Source of the DNA: Polychytrium aggregatum
Lineage: Eukaryota > Chytridiomycota > Chytridiomycetes > Polychytriales
Direction: 5' to 3'
DNA length: 64,000 bases
Assembly (NCBI RefSeq): GCF_025602895.1
Contig: NW_026516226.1
Coordinates: forward strand, 582,283 to 646,282
Under the pieces are notes generated by a model. The model was not told the DNA's origin. It was given only the letters and a program-made list of their open reading frames with translations, and did not search any database. A program made the position numbers and the translations under genes. Numbering within the stretch: position 1 is the first letter of the stretch; each line of letters starts with the position of its first letter. Shown one piece after another: positions 28,001 through 36,429 of this stretch.

Positions 28001-29127
28001 GTGGGCAGGACATGGACCTGAAAGATGGTCAGGGGTTGCGTTCCATGCCTGCATGCATCCAAAGACTCGCGCATCGAGCGGTAATCAATGCTGCAGACGC
28101 GGAGAGGAGCGTCCGAGCTGAGAGGAGGGGCGTGGACAAGGTCAGAATAATGTTCGACGGTTACTTTATTCTGAACAATGTCCGAAGAACAAACAACAGG
28201 AGGAGGTACATCAAGGAGGGAAAGAGAACTGACAACAGAAGAAGGGGTTTGGGAAGAGCGAAGGGGTTCGGGAGGAACAAGACAAGAAGGGGAAGACGAA
28301 GGTGGGAGCGTAGGAGAGGAGCTTAGATCAATCAAAGGAGTGGAATCATCAAGAAGGGGAGTGACATTGGAGGAAGTGGAGCAAGACGAAAGAGAAGTAG
28401 TGCATGGAGAGGGGTCGGAATCAACAGAAGGAGGGAGACAAAGAAGACCGCGAGACCAGACAATCTTGGGCTCGGCGGTGCGCAACCAAGGAAAGCCAAG
28501 GATAAGTGGTTGATGTGGAGACCTGATCACATCGAACCGAAGGCGTTGCGAGACGTCCCCGAGAATCACCTCGAGTGGAGCAGTCTCGCGGAGGATGGGG
28601 CCAGACGACAGCGGCTTACCATCCACGCCTTCCACTGCCAAGGGCGAAGCCTTGGAGCAGGTGGGGACAGAGTGTCGAGCAACAAAGTCCTCGTCGATAA
28701 AGTTGCCAGAGGCACCAGAATCGACAAGTCCTTCGCACGACAGAGAATCACCAGAAGGAAGACGAACAGCGACGGGAACAACCAACGAGCAACGACGAAC
28801 AGACGAAACACAAGACTTTGGTTCGGTACCAGCTTCGGCACCAGGGTTGCGGCTAGCACAGACAGTTAACTTTGCCGAGGGTTGGCAGGACAGCTCAGGT
28901 ATTTGCACCTGTGGATGAGGTGCAGTTCCCAGTGACACCAGAGGTGCCACGGGTACTATGCCAGAGCTGAGAGTGTCCGCCGGTCCAGAGGCAAGGCGAA
29001 GCTGTCCGCACATCACTGCTTCCCCAGTACTTACCAAAGGCACCTTACCAATGTCTTCACTTTCGGAAGGCGGTGGGCACGGCTCCGGTTCAAGGCCTTC
29101 ACTTAGAACCGGGCCTGGTCGTTTCCC
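25021..29127 (-). CDS. pol: D2 Pol (protease, RT, RNase H, integrase, chromodomain)
   Basis: The same product as D1 Pol, with the same length and the same motifs (VDSGASGNFID, YLDDILIYS, ESDASDFALG, TMDFITDLP, WEVEEIL chromodomain). It is reached by -1 slippage at 29127-29121. No disabling change was seen, so this copy could be active. Confidence 0.95.
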   Translation of the reverse strand, partial: GKRPGPVLSEGLEPEPCPPPSESEDIGKVPLVSTGEAVMCGQLRLASGPADTLSSGIVPVAPLVSLGTAPHPQVQIPELSCQPSAKLTVCASRNPGAEAGTEPKSCVSSVRRCSLVVPVAVRLPSGDSLSCEGLVDSGASGNFIDEDFVARHSVPTCSKASPLAVEGVDGKPLSSGPILRETAPLEVILGDVSQRLRFDVIRSPHQPLILGFPWLRTAEPKIVWSRGLLCLPPSVDSDPSPCTTSLSSCSTSSNVTPLLDDSTPLIDLSSSPTLPPSSSPSCLVPPEPLRSSQTPSSVVSSLSLLDVPPPVVCSSDIVQNKVTVEHYSDLVHAPPLSSDAPLRVCSIDYRSMRESLDACRHGTQPLTIFQVHVLPTDEPSTATVEVPAEYKDFLSVFSKQEADSLPPHRPYDCPIDLEPGKSPKFGPLYSLSEPELHALRDYLDENLAKGFVRPSSSPAGSPILFVKKKDGSLRLCVDYRALNGITVKNRYPLPLIGELLDRLRGAKVFTKLDLRGAYNLLRIRSGDEWKTAFRTRYGHFEYLVMPFGLTNAPATFQHFINDVLRTELDQFAIAYLDDILIYSADPSQHVEHVKQVLSKLRAAKLYCKLEKCEFSKTSVSFLGFMVSPEGIGMERSKLSAILDWPIPRNISDLRSFVGFANFYRRFIDGYAKIAGPMTRLFRKTHGFQWSREADKAFRSLKDAFVSEPVLVHPDPSKPFVVESDASDFALGCVLSQRGADDRLHPCSFHSRTLSNAERNYSIYEKELLAIKEAFEAWRHYLEGAQHPVAVLTDHKNLEYLATARILNQRHARWSQFLSRFDIRIQYRPGARNGKADALSRRSDYIPSSASVSRDPPLLLDPAAVIRVLRSRDARSSVASRSDPVDLLQLIAEEQARDPGLDKYRRDPKFVWNGQYLTFQNRIVVPESCRVPALKSCHDPVAVGHPGIRRTLALVSRQFWWQTYRKDVKEYVSTCDTCARSKAPRHKPFGFLLPLQTADRPWGTLTMDFITDLPKSKGHTCIFVVVCSLTKMAHFMSWRSLPSAEETASLFLDNVFRLHGLPDTVVSDRGSQFTSRFWKALCTQLGIQTSLSTAFHPQTDGQTERVNQVINQYLRCYTSYQQDDWAELLPLAEFSYNNLENSSTHASPFLATYGFHPRFEVPVVAGGPDVPSATERVEHLQRNLALLKENLEKAKSDYKHFSDLRRSQAPDLRPGDQVWVLTRNISTTRPSKKLDYQRIGPFTILEAVGTLAFRLDLPKDIKVHPVFHVSLLEPYKKNSLPGRVQAPPPAVVIDGNLEWEVEEILDSKFVRGKLHYLIDWKGYPVTDRSWEPADIVFAPTVAAEYHRRYPDKPGPRRTQDGTRRSLRRR
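29085..29127 (-). other. D2 programmed -1 ribosomal frameshift signal
   Basis: GGGAAAC at 29127-29121, an 8-nt spacer and the CCGGTTC/GAACCGG hairpin, as in D1. Confidence 0.8.
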
Positions 29128-30080
29128 GAACTGAAGTCTTGCACTTCTCCATCTTCGTAAACGATGGTGCGGATGATCCTCGGGCCGGGAGGTCCAGGGG
29201 GCGGTCCGGTAGCTCTGGTAGATCCAAACTTGACGGGGCAGTTTCGTACCAAGTGGCCCTTCTTGCCACAGTACAGGCAGAGTCCAAAGCGGCGGCGGCG
29301 TTGTTTCTCCTCGGCGGTCAGGGGTCCAGAGACGGCAGAGTCCACTTGCATGGGCTCGGAAACAATGTAGGAGGGGTGCGGCGGAGCGAGGACGGGCGCG
29401 GGAGCGATGGCGGGAACGGCAGCGGAGGCGGAACCAAAGGCGAACTGGGAAGACCGGTAGCGGGCAGGCGTGCTTCGGCGCTCTTGACGGCGCTCGCGGA
29501 TTCGTGCATCGAGCTCGTTACAAAGCTCGATGTACTCCTCCAGATCTCGTGGCAGAGGGCGAACTCGCGAAAGTTCGTCTCTGACATCATCCGACAAGCC
29601 AAGTCGGAAGAACGAGATCTTTGCACCGTCGTTCCAAGTCGTATCGGCGGCAATACGAAGGAACTCGGATGCATAGACTGCGCACGGGCGGTTGCCCTGA
29701 GACAGTGTGGTGATCACTGACTCGGCAGTCCTGGCCCGATCAGGGTCGTCAAACACTTTGGAAAAGCGTTCTAGGAAATCGCCAAAAGAGTTGAGTCGGG
29801 GATCACCCATCTCAAGCATCGGAGTCGCCCACTGGAGAGCCGGTCCAGTGAGCAGACTAATGACGAATCCGACCTTAATCGGGTCAGCAGGGAACCGGTG
29901 GGGCTGCATTCGTATATACAGTTTGCACTGATTTACGAATGCCCGGAACCCTTGCCGGTTACCGTCGTAACGGTCCGGCATCTGCACGCTGTACCCAGCG
30001 GCAGGAGCATCGCGAGCTGTCCGGAGCTCGGCGAGCTCGGCCTCCAAGGCACGGAGGCGGTCCACGAGGGCAGGATCCAT
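29103..30080 (-). CDS. gag: D2 Gag
   Basis: 325 aa from the ATG at 30080, with the same sequence as D1 Gag including the CLYCGKKGHLVRNC knuckle. The A/T homopolymer just upstream of the start has 10 bases here and 13 in D1. Confidence 0.94.
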   Translation of the reverse strand: MDPALVDRLRALEAELAELRTARDAPAAGYSVQMPDRYDGNRQGFRAFVNQCKLYIRMQPHRFPADPIKVGFVISLLTGPALQWATPMLEMGDPRLNSFGDFLERFSKVFDDPDRARTAESVITTLSQGNRPCAVYASEFLRIAADTTWNDGAKISFFRLGLSDDVRDELSRVRPLPRDLEEYIELCNELDARIRERRQERRSTPARYRSSQFAFGSASAAVPAIAPAPVLAPPHPSYIVSEPMQVDSAVSGPLTAEEKQRRRRFGLCLYCGKKGHLVRNCPVKFGSTRATGPPPGPPGPRIIRTIVYEDGEVQDFSSGNDQARF

Positions 30081-30254
30081 GGCGGGACTGGGACTGGGAC
30101 TGGGAAAAAAAAAAGCGAGGAGGTTCAAGAACAGGAGAGCGAAGAGGGCTCAGACACAAGTGTGCTTGAGGTTCGGACAGGACTAGGAAAGGGGCGGGGC
30201 TAGGAGCGGAAGATACCAAGCAGGTGGTATCAGTAGAAGAGAGTTCGAACAAAG

Positions 30255-30673
30255 TGTAAGGAGTGAACAAGCGCAAGGACGAAGACCAAGTGCTTGGTAT
30301 GAGCTTTATTAGCTTTTAGCCCCGAACACCAAAGAACAAGTTTTGTTCGAACTGGTGTTCAACATAGGCTCAGACATGCAGGGCTATTTATAGACCGGGA
30401 GAAGGTCGAGGGGCAAAAGTGGGCGAGAAGGGTGGAGCATCACAGAGAAGCGAGAAGGGGGTGCGAGAGTGGCTGGTGTGCAAGCGAGAGAGGCTTGGCA
30501 CAGCCCGGGGACATGTGCCGAGCGGTGGGGGAGGCAGGAAACCAGTAGACGCGGGTGGCAACGGCGCGTGCTCATGCATGGGGGCAAACAAACACGTGGG
30601 GACTCATGATTGGTGCGGAGGGCGAGAGCATGCGGGACAATCTCATTGGTCCGTTGTGATGCTGGTCATCACA
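30255..30673 (-). repeat. D2 5' LTR
   Basis: 419 bp. The self-primed type primer site TTTGTTCGAACT lies 1 nt outside it (plus strand 30242-30253). Confidence 0.95.
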
Positions 30674-31450
30674 CACCGACAGCGCGCGTGCTGGCGATAA
30701 GACAACAAGGCAGCACAGCGCGGGAAACAAACAAACAGAAGGAAGGGAAAGCGCTAAGGCAGGCAAACAGAAAGGAAAGGGCAAGGGTAAAGGAAGGAAG
30801 AGGGCAAAGGCAGAGGGTGTTCATGACAGCGAAGCAGCGAGCGAAGCAGGTGGCGGCCGTGACTCGGGATCCGTGAGTCAGCGGGCGTCAGTGGCGGCGG
30901 CATGGCGGCGCCAAGGCGTCAGGCGGCGTCGAGGCGGCGTCGTGGGCGTAACCCATGACCAACAACAAGGAAGCGGGAAGGGAACACCGACAGCGCGCGT
31001 GCTGGCGATAAGACAACAAGGCAGCACAGCGCGGGAAACAAACAAACAGAAGGAAGGGAAAGCGCTAAGGCAGGCAAACAGAAAGGAAAGGGCAAGGGTA
31101 AAGGAAGGAAGAGGGCAAAGGCAGAGGGTGTTCATGACAGCGAAGCAGCGAGCGAAGCAGGTGGCGGCCGTGACTCGGGATCCGTGAGTCAGCGGGCGTC
31201 AGTGGCGGCGGCATGGCGGCGCCAAGGCGTCAGGCGGCGTCGAGGCGGCGTCGTGGGCGTAACCCATGACCAACAACAAGGAAGCGGGAAGGGAACACCG
31301 ACAGCGCGCGTGCTGGCGATAAGACAACAAGGCAGCACAGCGCGGGAAACAAACAAACAGAAGGAAGGGAAAGCGCTAAGGCAGGCAAACAGAAAGGAAA
31401 GGGCAAGGGTAAAGGAAGGAAGAGGGCAAAGGCAGAGGGTGTTCATGACA

Positions 31451-32554
31451 CTACCCCCCTCTCAAGGCCCGAGCTCCGAGAGGGCCAGGCTTCGAGGGAT
31501 GAGAGGAGTGGTAGGCTGCGACAGGCTCCGGACAATGTGCAAGATTGCTGGCGGGCTCCCAGGTGCAATCCATCACCGTGTAGCCACGCCAGTGCACAAG
31601 ATACTGGAGCTTACCTCGGAACAGCCTGGAGTCCAGGATCTGTTCGACTTCCCATTCGTCGTGGCCGTCGACTTGGATGGGTGGAGGGGGCGGGATCGTT
31701 CGACCTGGGATCTTGTCGTCGGCGGCGGGCTCGAGCAGGGAGACGTGGAAGACAGGATGAATGCGCATGGACGAGGGCAAGTCCAACTTGAAAGCGCGGG
31801 AACCGACTTGAGCGACGATCTTGAACGGCCCAAGCTTGGTGTGGTCGAGCTTGGCCGTGGGTCGCTGGGTCTTGATGTTCTTGGCGGAGAGCCAGACTCG
31901 GTCTCCAACCTTGAACGGAGGGGAAGGGGAGTGGCCGGGGTCGTAGAACTTGGCTTGGGAGTCCTGGGCAAGGGCGATGTTGAACTTGAGTTCATCGTGG
32001 AGGGAGTGAATGGCTCGGGCTTGATCGTCGGCGACGGAGGCATTCTTGGTGGTGCGGGGAAGGGCGACGGAAAAACGAGGGTGGTAGCCGGTGTAGGCAA
32101 AGAAGGGGGAGCAGCCGAGGGTTGCTTGAGAGGTGTTGTTGTAGGTGAACTCGGCGTGAGGGAGGAGCTGGGCCCAGTCGTCTTGCTGGAAGTTGATGAA
32201 GCAGCGGAGGTACTGCTCGAGGATGGCGTTGACCCGCTCGGTCTGGCCGTCGGTCTGCGGATGGAAGGCAGTCGACATCTTGTGCTTGATCTTGAGGCGG
32301 GTCAGGACGGCTTGGAAGAACTTGGAGGCAAAGGTAGATCCTCGGTCTGAGACGATATCGTCTGGAAGACCGTGCTTGGTGAAGACATGCTCGACAAACA
32401 TCCGAGCAGTGTCCTCGGCGTTGGCCTCGTTGCTTGACGGGACGAAGTGGGCCATCTTGGTGAAGCGGTCGACAAACACACAGATGGCTGTGTGTCCAGA
32501 GGACTCGGGAAGCTGGGTGATGAAGTCGACCGAGACTGAGGACCAAGGGCGATC
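31451..32554 (-). CDS. pol: A3 Pol, C-terminal part (integrase end, chromodomain)
   Basis: The minus-strand frame holds integrase core motifs (VSDRGSTFAS, QTDGQTERVNAIL), HPVFHVSLLEP and the chromodomain WEVEQIL...YLVHWRGY. It is cut upstream by B2 at 32555. The frame is intact apart from that insertion and is continued at 43499. Confidence 0.93.
   Translation of the reverse strand, partial: DRPWSSVSVDFITQLPESSGHTAICVFVDRFTKMAHFVPSSNEANAEDTARMFVEHVFTKHGLPDDIVSDRGSTFASKFFQAVLTRLKIKHKMSTAFHPQTDGQTERVNAILEQYLRCFINFQQDDWAQLLPHAEFTYNNTSQATLGCSPFFAYTGYHPRFSVALPRTTKNASVADDQARAIHSLHDELKFNIALAQDSQAKFYDPGHSPSPPFKVGDRVWLSAKNIKTQRPTAKLDHTKLGPFKIVAQVGSRAFKLDLPSSMRIHPVFHVSLLEPAADDKIPGRTIPPPPPIQVDGHDEWEVEQILDSRLFRGKLQYLVHWRGYTVMDCTWEPASNLAHCPEPVAAYHSSHPSKPGPLGARALRGG
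32550..32554. repeat. Target site duplication of B2 (CGATC)
   Basis: CGATC is found here and at 43494-43498. A1 pol has one GCGATCGGGAAC site (reverse complement) at this point. Confidence 0.95.
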
Positions 32555-32863
32555 TGTAGGAGATGGTATCTCCGACGCTGTGCTGCGCGTACTGCGCGTA
32601 CTGCGCGGCGCAGTGGGTCGTGACCTGTGCTGCGCTTTGCGTTTTCACGCACCGCAGGCAGGCCACCGCAGGGTATACCTGCGGGTTGCCCCCGTTCCCC
32701 CCGTTTGTCTGGAGTTCGGTTTTATCGTGAATAAACGTAAGTGCTCCCCGAGCTCACCCGTCCGCTAGAGTAGCCTAGCACCGCCCTGTTCTGCCCCGTC
32801 CTGTCTTGTCTTGTACCCCCTCCCTCCCCGTCTTGCCCCAACGTCCCAGTAGTGGACGTTACA
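32555..32863 (+). repeat. B2 5' LTR
   Basis: 309 bp, followed without a gap by the primer site TGGTAGCATCGG (32864-32875). Confidence 0.95.
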
Positions 32864-32985
32864 TGGTAGCATCGGAAATCCTCGTCTTGTTTTCGTCCTG
32901 TTTGTCCTCTTTCTAGATCCTCAAGCTGGATCCCGCCTCTCTTGCCGACCGACTCTCCTCTCTGTCCCTGGAGCCTGCCCCTGCC

Positions 32986-33807
32986 ATGAGCAACCCCCGC
33001 CCACTTCCGGAAGCCTTCCTCAAGACCTTCCGTGCCCCAGTGTTTACTGGGAAGAGCCGCTCCTCCTCGGTGGAGGACTGGCTGCAGCAACTCGAGGACT
33101 ACCTCGATGCTGCCCAAGTCGCCCCCACCCACCACATCGTCGCCGCCAAGCTCTGCTTAAAGGACCAGGCGTACCGTTGGTACCGCCGCCAAGGGTTCGA
33201 CGAGCAGAGCGAAGGTGTGTTTGACGACTTCAAGGACCGCCTCCGTCGCCGCTTCGGCAGCCCCAATGCTGAACTCATTGCCCGTGACAAGCTATACTCT
33301 CTCGTGCAGCGTGGTTCTGTGACCCGCTACATCGAGGAGTTTGAAGACCTCTCCTCCCAGATTGAGGAGCTGGGCTCTGCTGATGCGATGTACCTCTTCC
33401 AGAAGGGCCTCAAGCCCAAGATCAGAGAGTACATCGCCAGCAACCCTGATGCCCGCAAGTCCCTGGACGTGATGATGGACGTTGCCGAGAACCTCGACAA
33501 CGTCCAGTACCATGGCCGCCAGTTCTACCCGCAGCTGGCAGGCGGCCATCGGTCTCATCACGTCCCAGCCCGTCCGCCTCGCCCGGCCCCGCCCGCAAGA
33601 CCCATGCCTGAGCCCATGGACGTTGACGTCAACGCCATGGAGGCTCGTGGCCCTCCCCGCTCCCGGTTCCAGCAAGCTGCCACTGTCTCCCCCAAGGACA
33701 GACAGAAGCAGGAGGACCTCCGCCATGGTTCCTGCTTCTTCTGTCACCGACCGGGACACCAGGCCAAGGAGTGCCCCATGAAGTCGGGAAACGGCCGACC
33801 CTACTAG
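32986..33807 (+). CDS. gag: B2 Gag
   Basis: 273 aa, same as B1 Gag, with zinc knuckle [14 protein letters not shown]. The frameshift signal overlaps its end at 33786-33829. Confidence 0.95.
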   Translation: MSNPRPLPEAFLKTFRAPVFTGKSRSSSVEDWLQQLEDYLDAAQVAPTHHIVAAKLCLKDQAYRWYRRQGFDEQSEGVFDDFKDRLRRRFGSPNAELIARDKLYSLVQRGSVTRYIEEFEDLSSQIEELGSADAMYLFQKGLKPKIREYIASNPDARKSLDVMMDVAENLDNVQYHGRQFYPQLAGGHRSHHVPARPPRPAPPARPMPEPMDVDVNAMEARGPPRSRFQQAATVSPKDRQKQEDLRHGSCFFCHRPGHQAKECPMKSGNGRPY

Positions 33808-33829
33808 GTGGCTCTGGAGCCCTAGTAGG
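33786..33829 (+). other. B2 programmed -1 ribosomal frameshift signal
   Basis: GGGAAAC at 33786-33792, a 7-nt spacer, and the CCTACTAG/CTAGTAGG hairpin at 33800-33829, as in B1. Confidence 0.85.
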
Positions 33830-35154
33830 AGACCAACGCCGTGGATTGCTCAATGCAGTCCACGCGTCTCCAGAGGAAGTTCACCTCGCCCCCTCCCCCG
33901 AAGGAGAAACAAACCAAGTGTTGTGCGTCGTGCGAGAGGTGCATGGTGGCGCAAGCCGCCTGCCTCTCCACGAACGTGAAGAGAAAACCAAAATTGAAAA
34001 CCAAAACAAAAAAGAAAATCAAGAACCCTTGAGGGACAGGACCGCCTGTGCCCTCACCCCTGTCAAGTCGTGTGTGTCGGATGCTTCCGACATGTGTCCG
34101 CAAGCCGTGGACGTCGTGTGCAATGGCGTGCTGACGCCGCAGGCCCCCGCAATGGCCGAACCCTATCCAAAATGTCCGAGTGGCCGTGATGAAGCCAACC
34201 AAGACCAAGTGTCGCCCGTTCCCCCAAGTCAAGTCATGGTGCAGGAGGCTGTGCAGGAGGACCATGAAGAGTCCCTGCTGTACCTCCCTGCCACCGTCCA
34301 AGGTCACACCGTCCGAATGATGGTGGACTCTGGAGCAAGCTGCAACTTTGTCAGCAGACGCTTGCTCCAGGAGCTCAACATACATGCAACCAAGAAGAAG
34401 TCGCCGATGAGTGTGGCGCTTGCAGACGATCGTGTGCAGCAGTGCACACACCAAGTGGTCCTGCGAGTGGCCCTCCATCCCAAGTACCATCCTGTCCTGT
34501 TGTTCCAAGTGATCGACACCAAGTTCGATGCCATCCTCGGCATGAGCTGGCTTGCTCGTGCCGAGCCGACTCCAGTCGTCGACTGGAAAGGCCGCACTGT
34601 CCGTGTTGGCCCTGACATTGTCCTGCAGGGCATGGCCTCACCCAACATGCCACCTCTCCTCTCAGCCATGCAATTCAAGAGGCTGATCAAGAAGGACACG
34701 TCGTTCCTCTGTGTCGTGCGTGAGGTCGACGACACCGACCAAGCCGGTCCCGGTCCCCCGCCTGTGGTGACCAAGCTGCTCGACGAGTACAAGGACGTAT
34801 TCCCCGACCAGTTGCCACAATGCCTGCCACCCCAACGCACCGTCGATCATCGCATCGACATCGAACCAGGCTCGTCGCCTCCGTCAAGACCGACGTACCA
34901 ACTGTCGCTGACGGAGATGGACGAACTCAAGCGCCAGTTGGATGACCTCCTCGCCCATGGGTTCATCCGCCCGAGCCAGTCACCGTATGGTGCACCAGTG
35001 CTCTTTGTCAAGAAGAAAGAAGGTGATCTCAGGATGTGCGTCGACTATCGCGCACTAAACAAACAGACCATCAAGAACACCTACCCGTTGCCCAGGATCG
35101 ACGAGTTGATGGATCGTCTGAGTGGAGCAAAGGTCTTTAGCAAGATAGACCTCC
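33786..35154 (+). CDS. pol: B2 Pol, N-terminal part (protease, start of RT)
   Basis: It contains the protease motif VDSGAS and the first RT blocks ([28 protein letters not shown]). B3 interrupts it within the block that reads [12 protein letters not shown] in B1. It continues at 40627 after the CCTCC duplication. Confidence 0.95.
35150..35154. repeat. Target site duplication of B3 (CCTCC)
   Basis: CCTCC here and at 40622-40626; B1 has one copy in ATAGACCTCCGCTC. Confidence 0.95.
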
Positions 35155-35463
35155 TGTAGGAGATGGTATCTCCGACGCTGTGCTGCGCGTACTGCGCGTA
35201 CTGCGCGGCGCAGTGGGTCGTGACCTGTGCTGCGCTTTGCGTTTTCACGCACCGCAGGCAGGCCACCGCAGGGTATACCTGCGGGTTGCCCCCGTTCCCC
35301 CCGTTTGTCTGGAGTTCGGTTTTATCGTGAATAAACGTAAGTGCTCCCCGAGCTCACCCGTCCGCTAGAGTAGCCTAGCACCGCCCTGTTCTGCCCCGTC
35401 CTGTCTTGTCTTGTACCCCCTCCCTCCCCGTCTTGCCCCAACGTCCCAGTAGTGGACGTTACA
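35155..35463 (+). repeat. B3 5' LTR
   Basis: 309 bp, with primer site TGGTAGCATCGG at 35464-35475. Confidence 0.95.
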
Positions 35464-35585
35464 TGGTAGCATCGGAAATCCTCGTCTTGTTTTCGTCCTG
35501 TTTGTCCTCTTTCTAGATCCTCAAGCTGGATCCCGCCTCTCTTGCCGACCGACTCTCCTCTCTGTCCCTGGAGCCTGCCCCTGCC

Positions 35586-36407
35586 ATGAGCAACCCCCGC
35601 CCACTTCCGGAAGCCTTCCTCAAGACCTTCCGTGCCCCAGTGTTTACTGGGAAGAGCCGCTCCTCCTCGGTGGAGGACTGGCTGCAGCAACTCGAGGACT
35701 ACCTCGATGCTGCCCAAGTCGCCCCCACCCACCACATCGTCGCCGCCAAGCTCTGCTTAAAGGACCAGGCGTACCGTTGGTACCGCCGCCAAGGGTTCGA
35801 CGAGCAGAGCGAAGGTGTGTTTGACGACTTCAAGGACCGCCTCCGTCGCCGCTTCGGCAGCCCCAATGCTGAACTCATTGCCCGTGACAAGCTATACTCT
35901 CTCGTGCAGCGTGGTTCTGTGACCCGCTACATCGAGGAGTTTGAAGACCTCTCCTCCCAGATTGAGGAGCTGGGCTCTGCTGATGCGATGTACCTCTTCC
36001 AGAAGGGCCTCAAGCCCAAGATCAGAGAGTACATCGCCAGCAACCCTGATGCCCGCAAGTCCCTGGACGTGATGATGGACGTTGCCGAGAACCTCGACAA
36101 CGTCCAGTACCATGGCCGCCAGTTCTACCCGCAGCTGGCAGGCGGCCATCGGTCTCATCACGTCCCAGCCCGTCCGCCTCGCCCGGCCCCGCCCGCAAGA
36201 CCCATGCCTGAGCCCATGGACGTTGACGTCAACGCCATGGAGGCTCGTGGCCCTCCCCGCTCCCGGTTCCAGCAAGCTGCCACTGTCTCCCCCAAGGACA
36301 GACAGAAGCAGGAGGACCTCCGCCATGGTTCCTGCTTCTTCTGTCACCGACCGGGACACCAGGCCAAGGAGTGCCCCATGAAGTCGGGAAACGGCCGACC
36401 CTACTAG
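35586..36407 (+). CDS. gag: B3 Gag
   Basis: 273 aa, same as B1 Gag, ending inside the frameshift hairpin. Confidence 0.95.
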   Translation: MSNPRPLPEAFLKTFRAPVFTGKSRSSSVEDWLQQLEDYLDAAQVAPTHHIVAAKLCLKDQAYRWYRRQGFDEQSEGVFDDFKDRLRRRFGSPNAELIARDKLYSLVQRGSVTRYIEEFEDLSSQIEELGSADAMYLFQKGLKPKIREYIASNPDARKSLDVMMDVAENLDNVQYHGRQFYPQLAGGHRSHHVPARPPRPAPPARPMPEPMDVDVNAMEARGPPRSRFQQAATVSPKDRQKQEDLRHGSCFFCHRPGHQAKECPMKSGNGRPY

Positions 36408-36429
36408 GTGGCTCTGGAGCCCTAGTAGG
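36386..36429 (+). other. B3 programmed -1 ribosomal frameshift signal
   Basis: GGGAAAC at 36386-36392 and the same hairpin at 36400-36429. Confidence 0.85.

Larger units (their letters stand above)
24602..30673 (-). mobile_element. D2: Ty3/gypsy chromovirus of family D, complete and apparently intact
   Basis: 6072 bp, minus strand. LTRs are at 24602-25020 and 30255-30673, with the same gene order as D1. It sits inside the A3 LTR with a CACCG duplication. The first two LTR-to-pol kilobases I compared with D1 by eye showed no difference. Confidence 0.97.
24171..31450 (-). repeat. A3 3' LTR with U3 triplication, split by D2
   Basis: Without D2 the LTR is 1203 bp instead of 581. The 311-bp outer part of U3 is present three times: 24441-24601 plus 30679-30828, then 30829-31139, then 31140-31450. 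Each copy starts GCGAAGCAGCGAGCG and ends GTTCATGACA on the plus strand. A TATA box exists once (minus strand, near 24372-24379). Confidence 0.92.
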
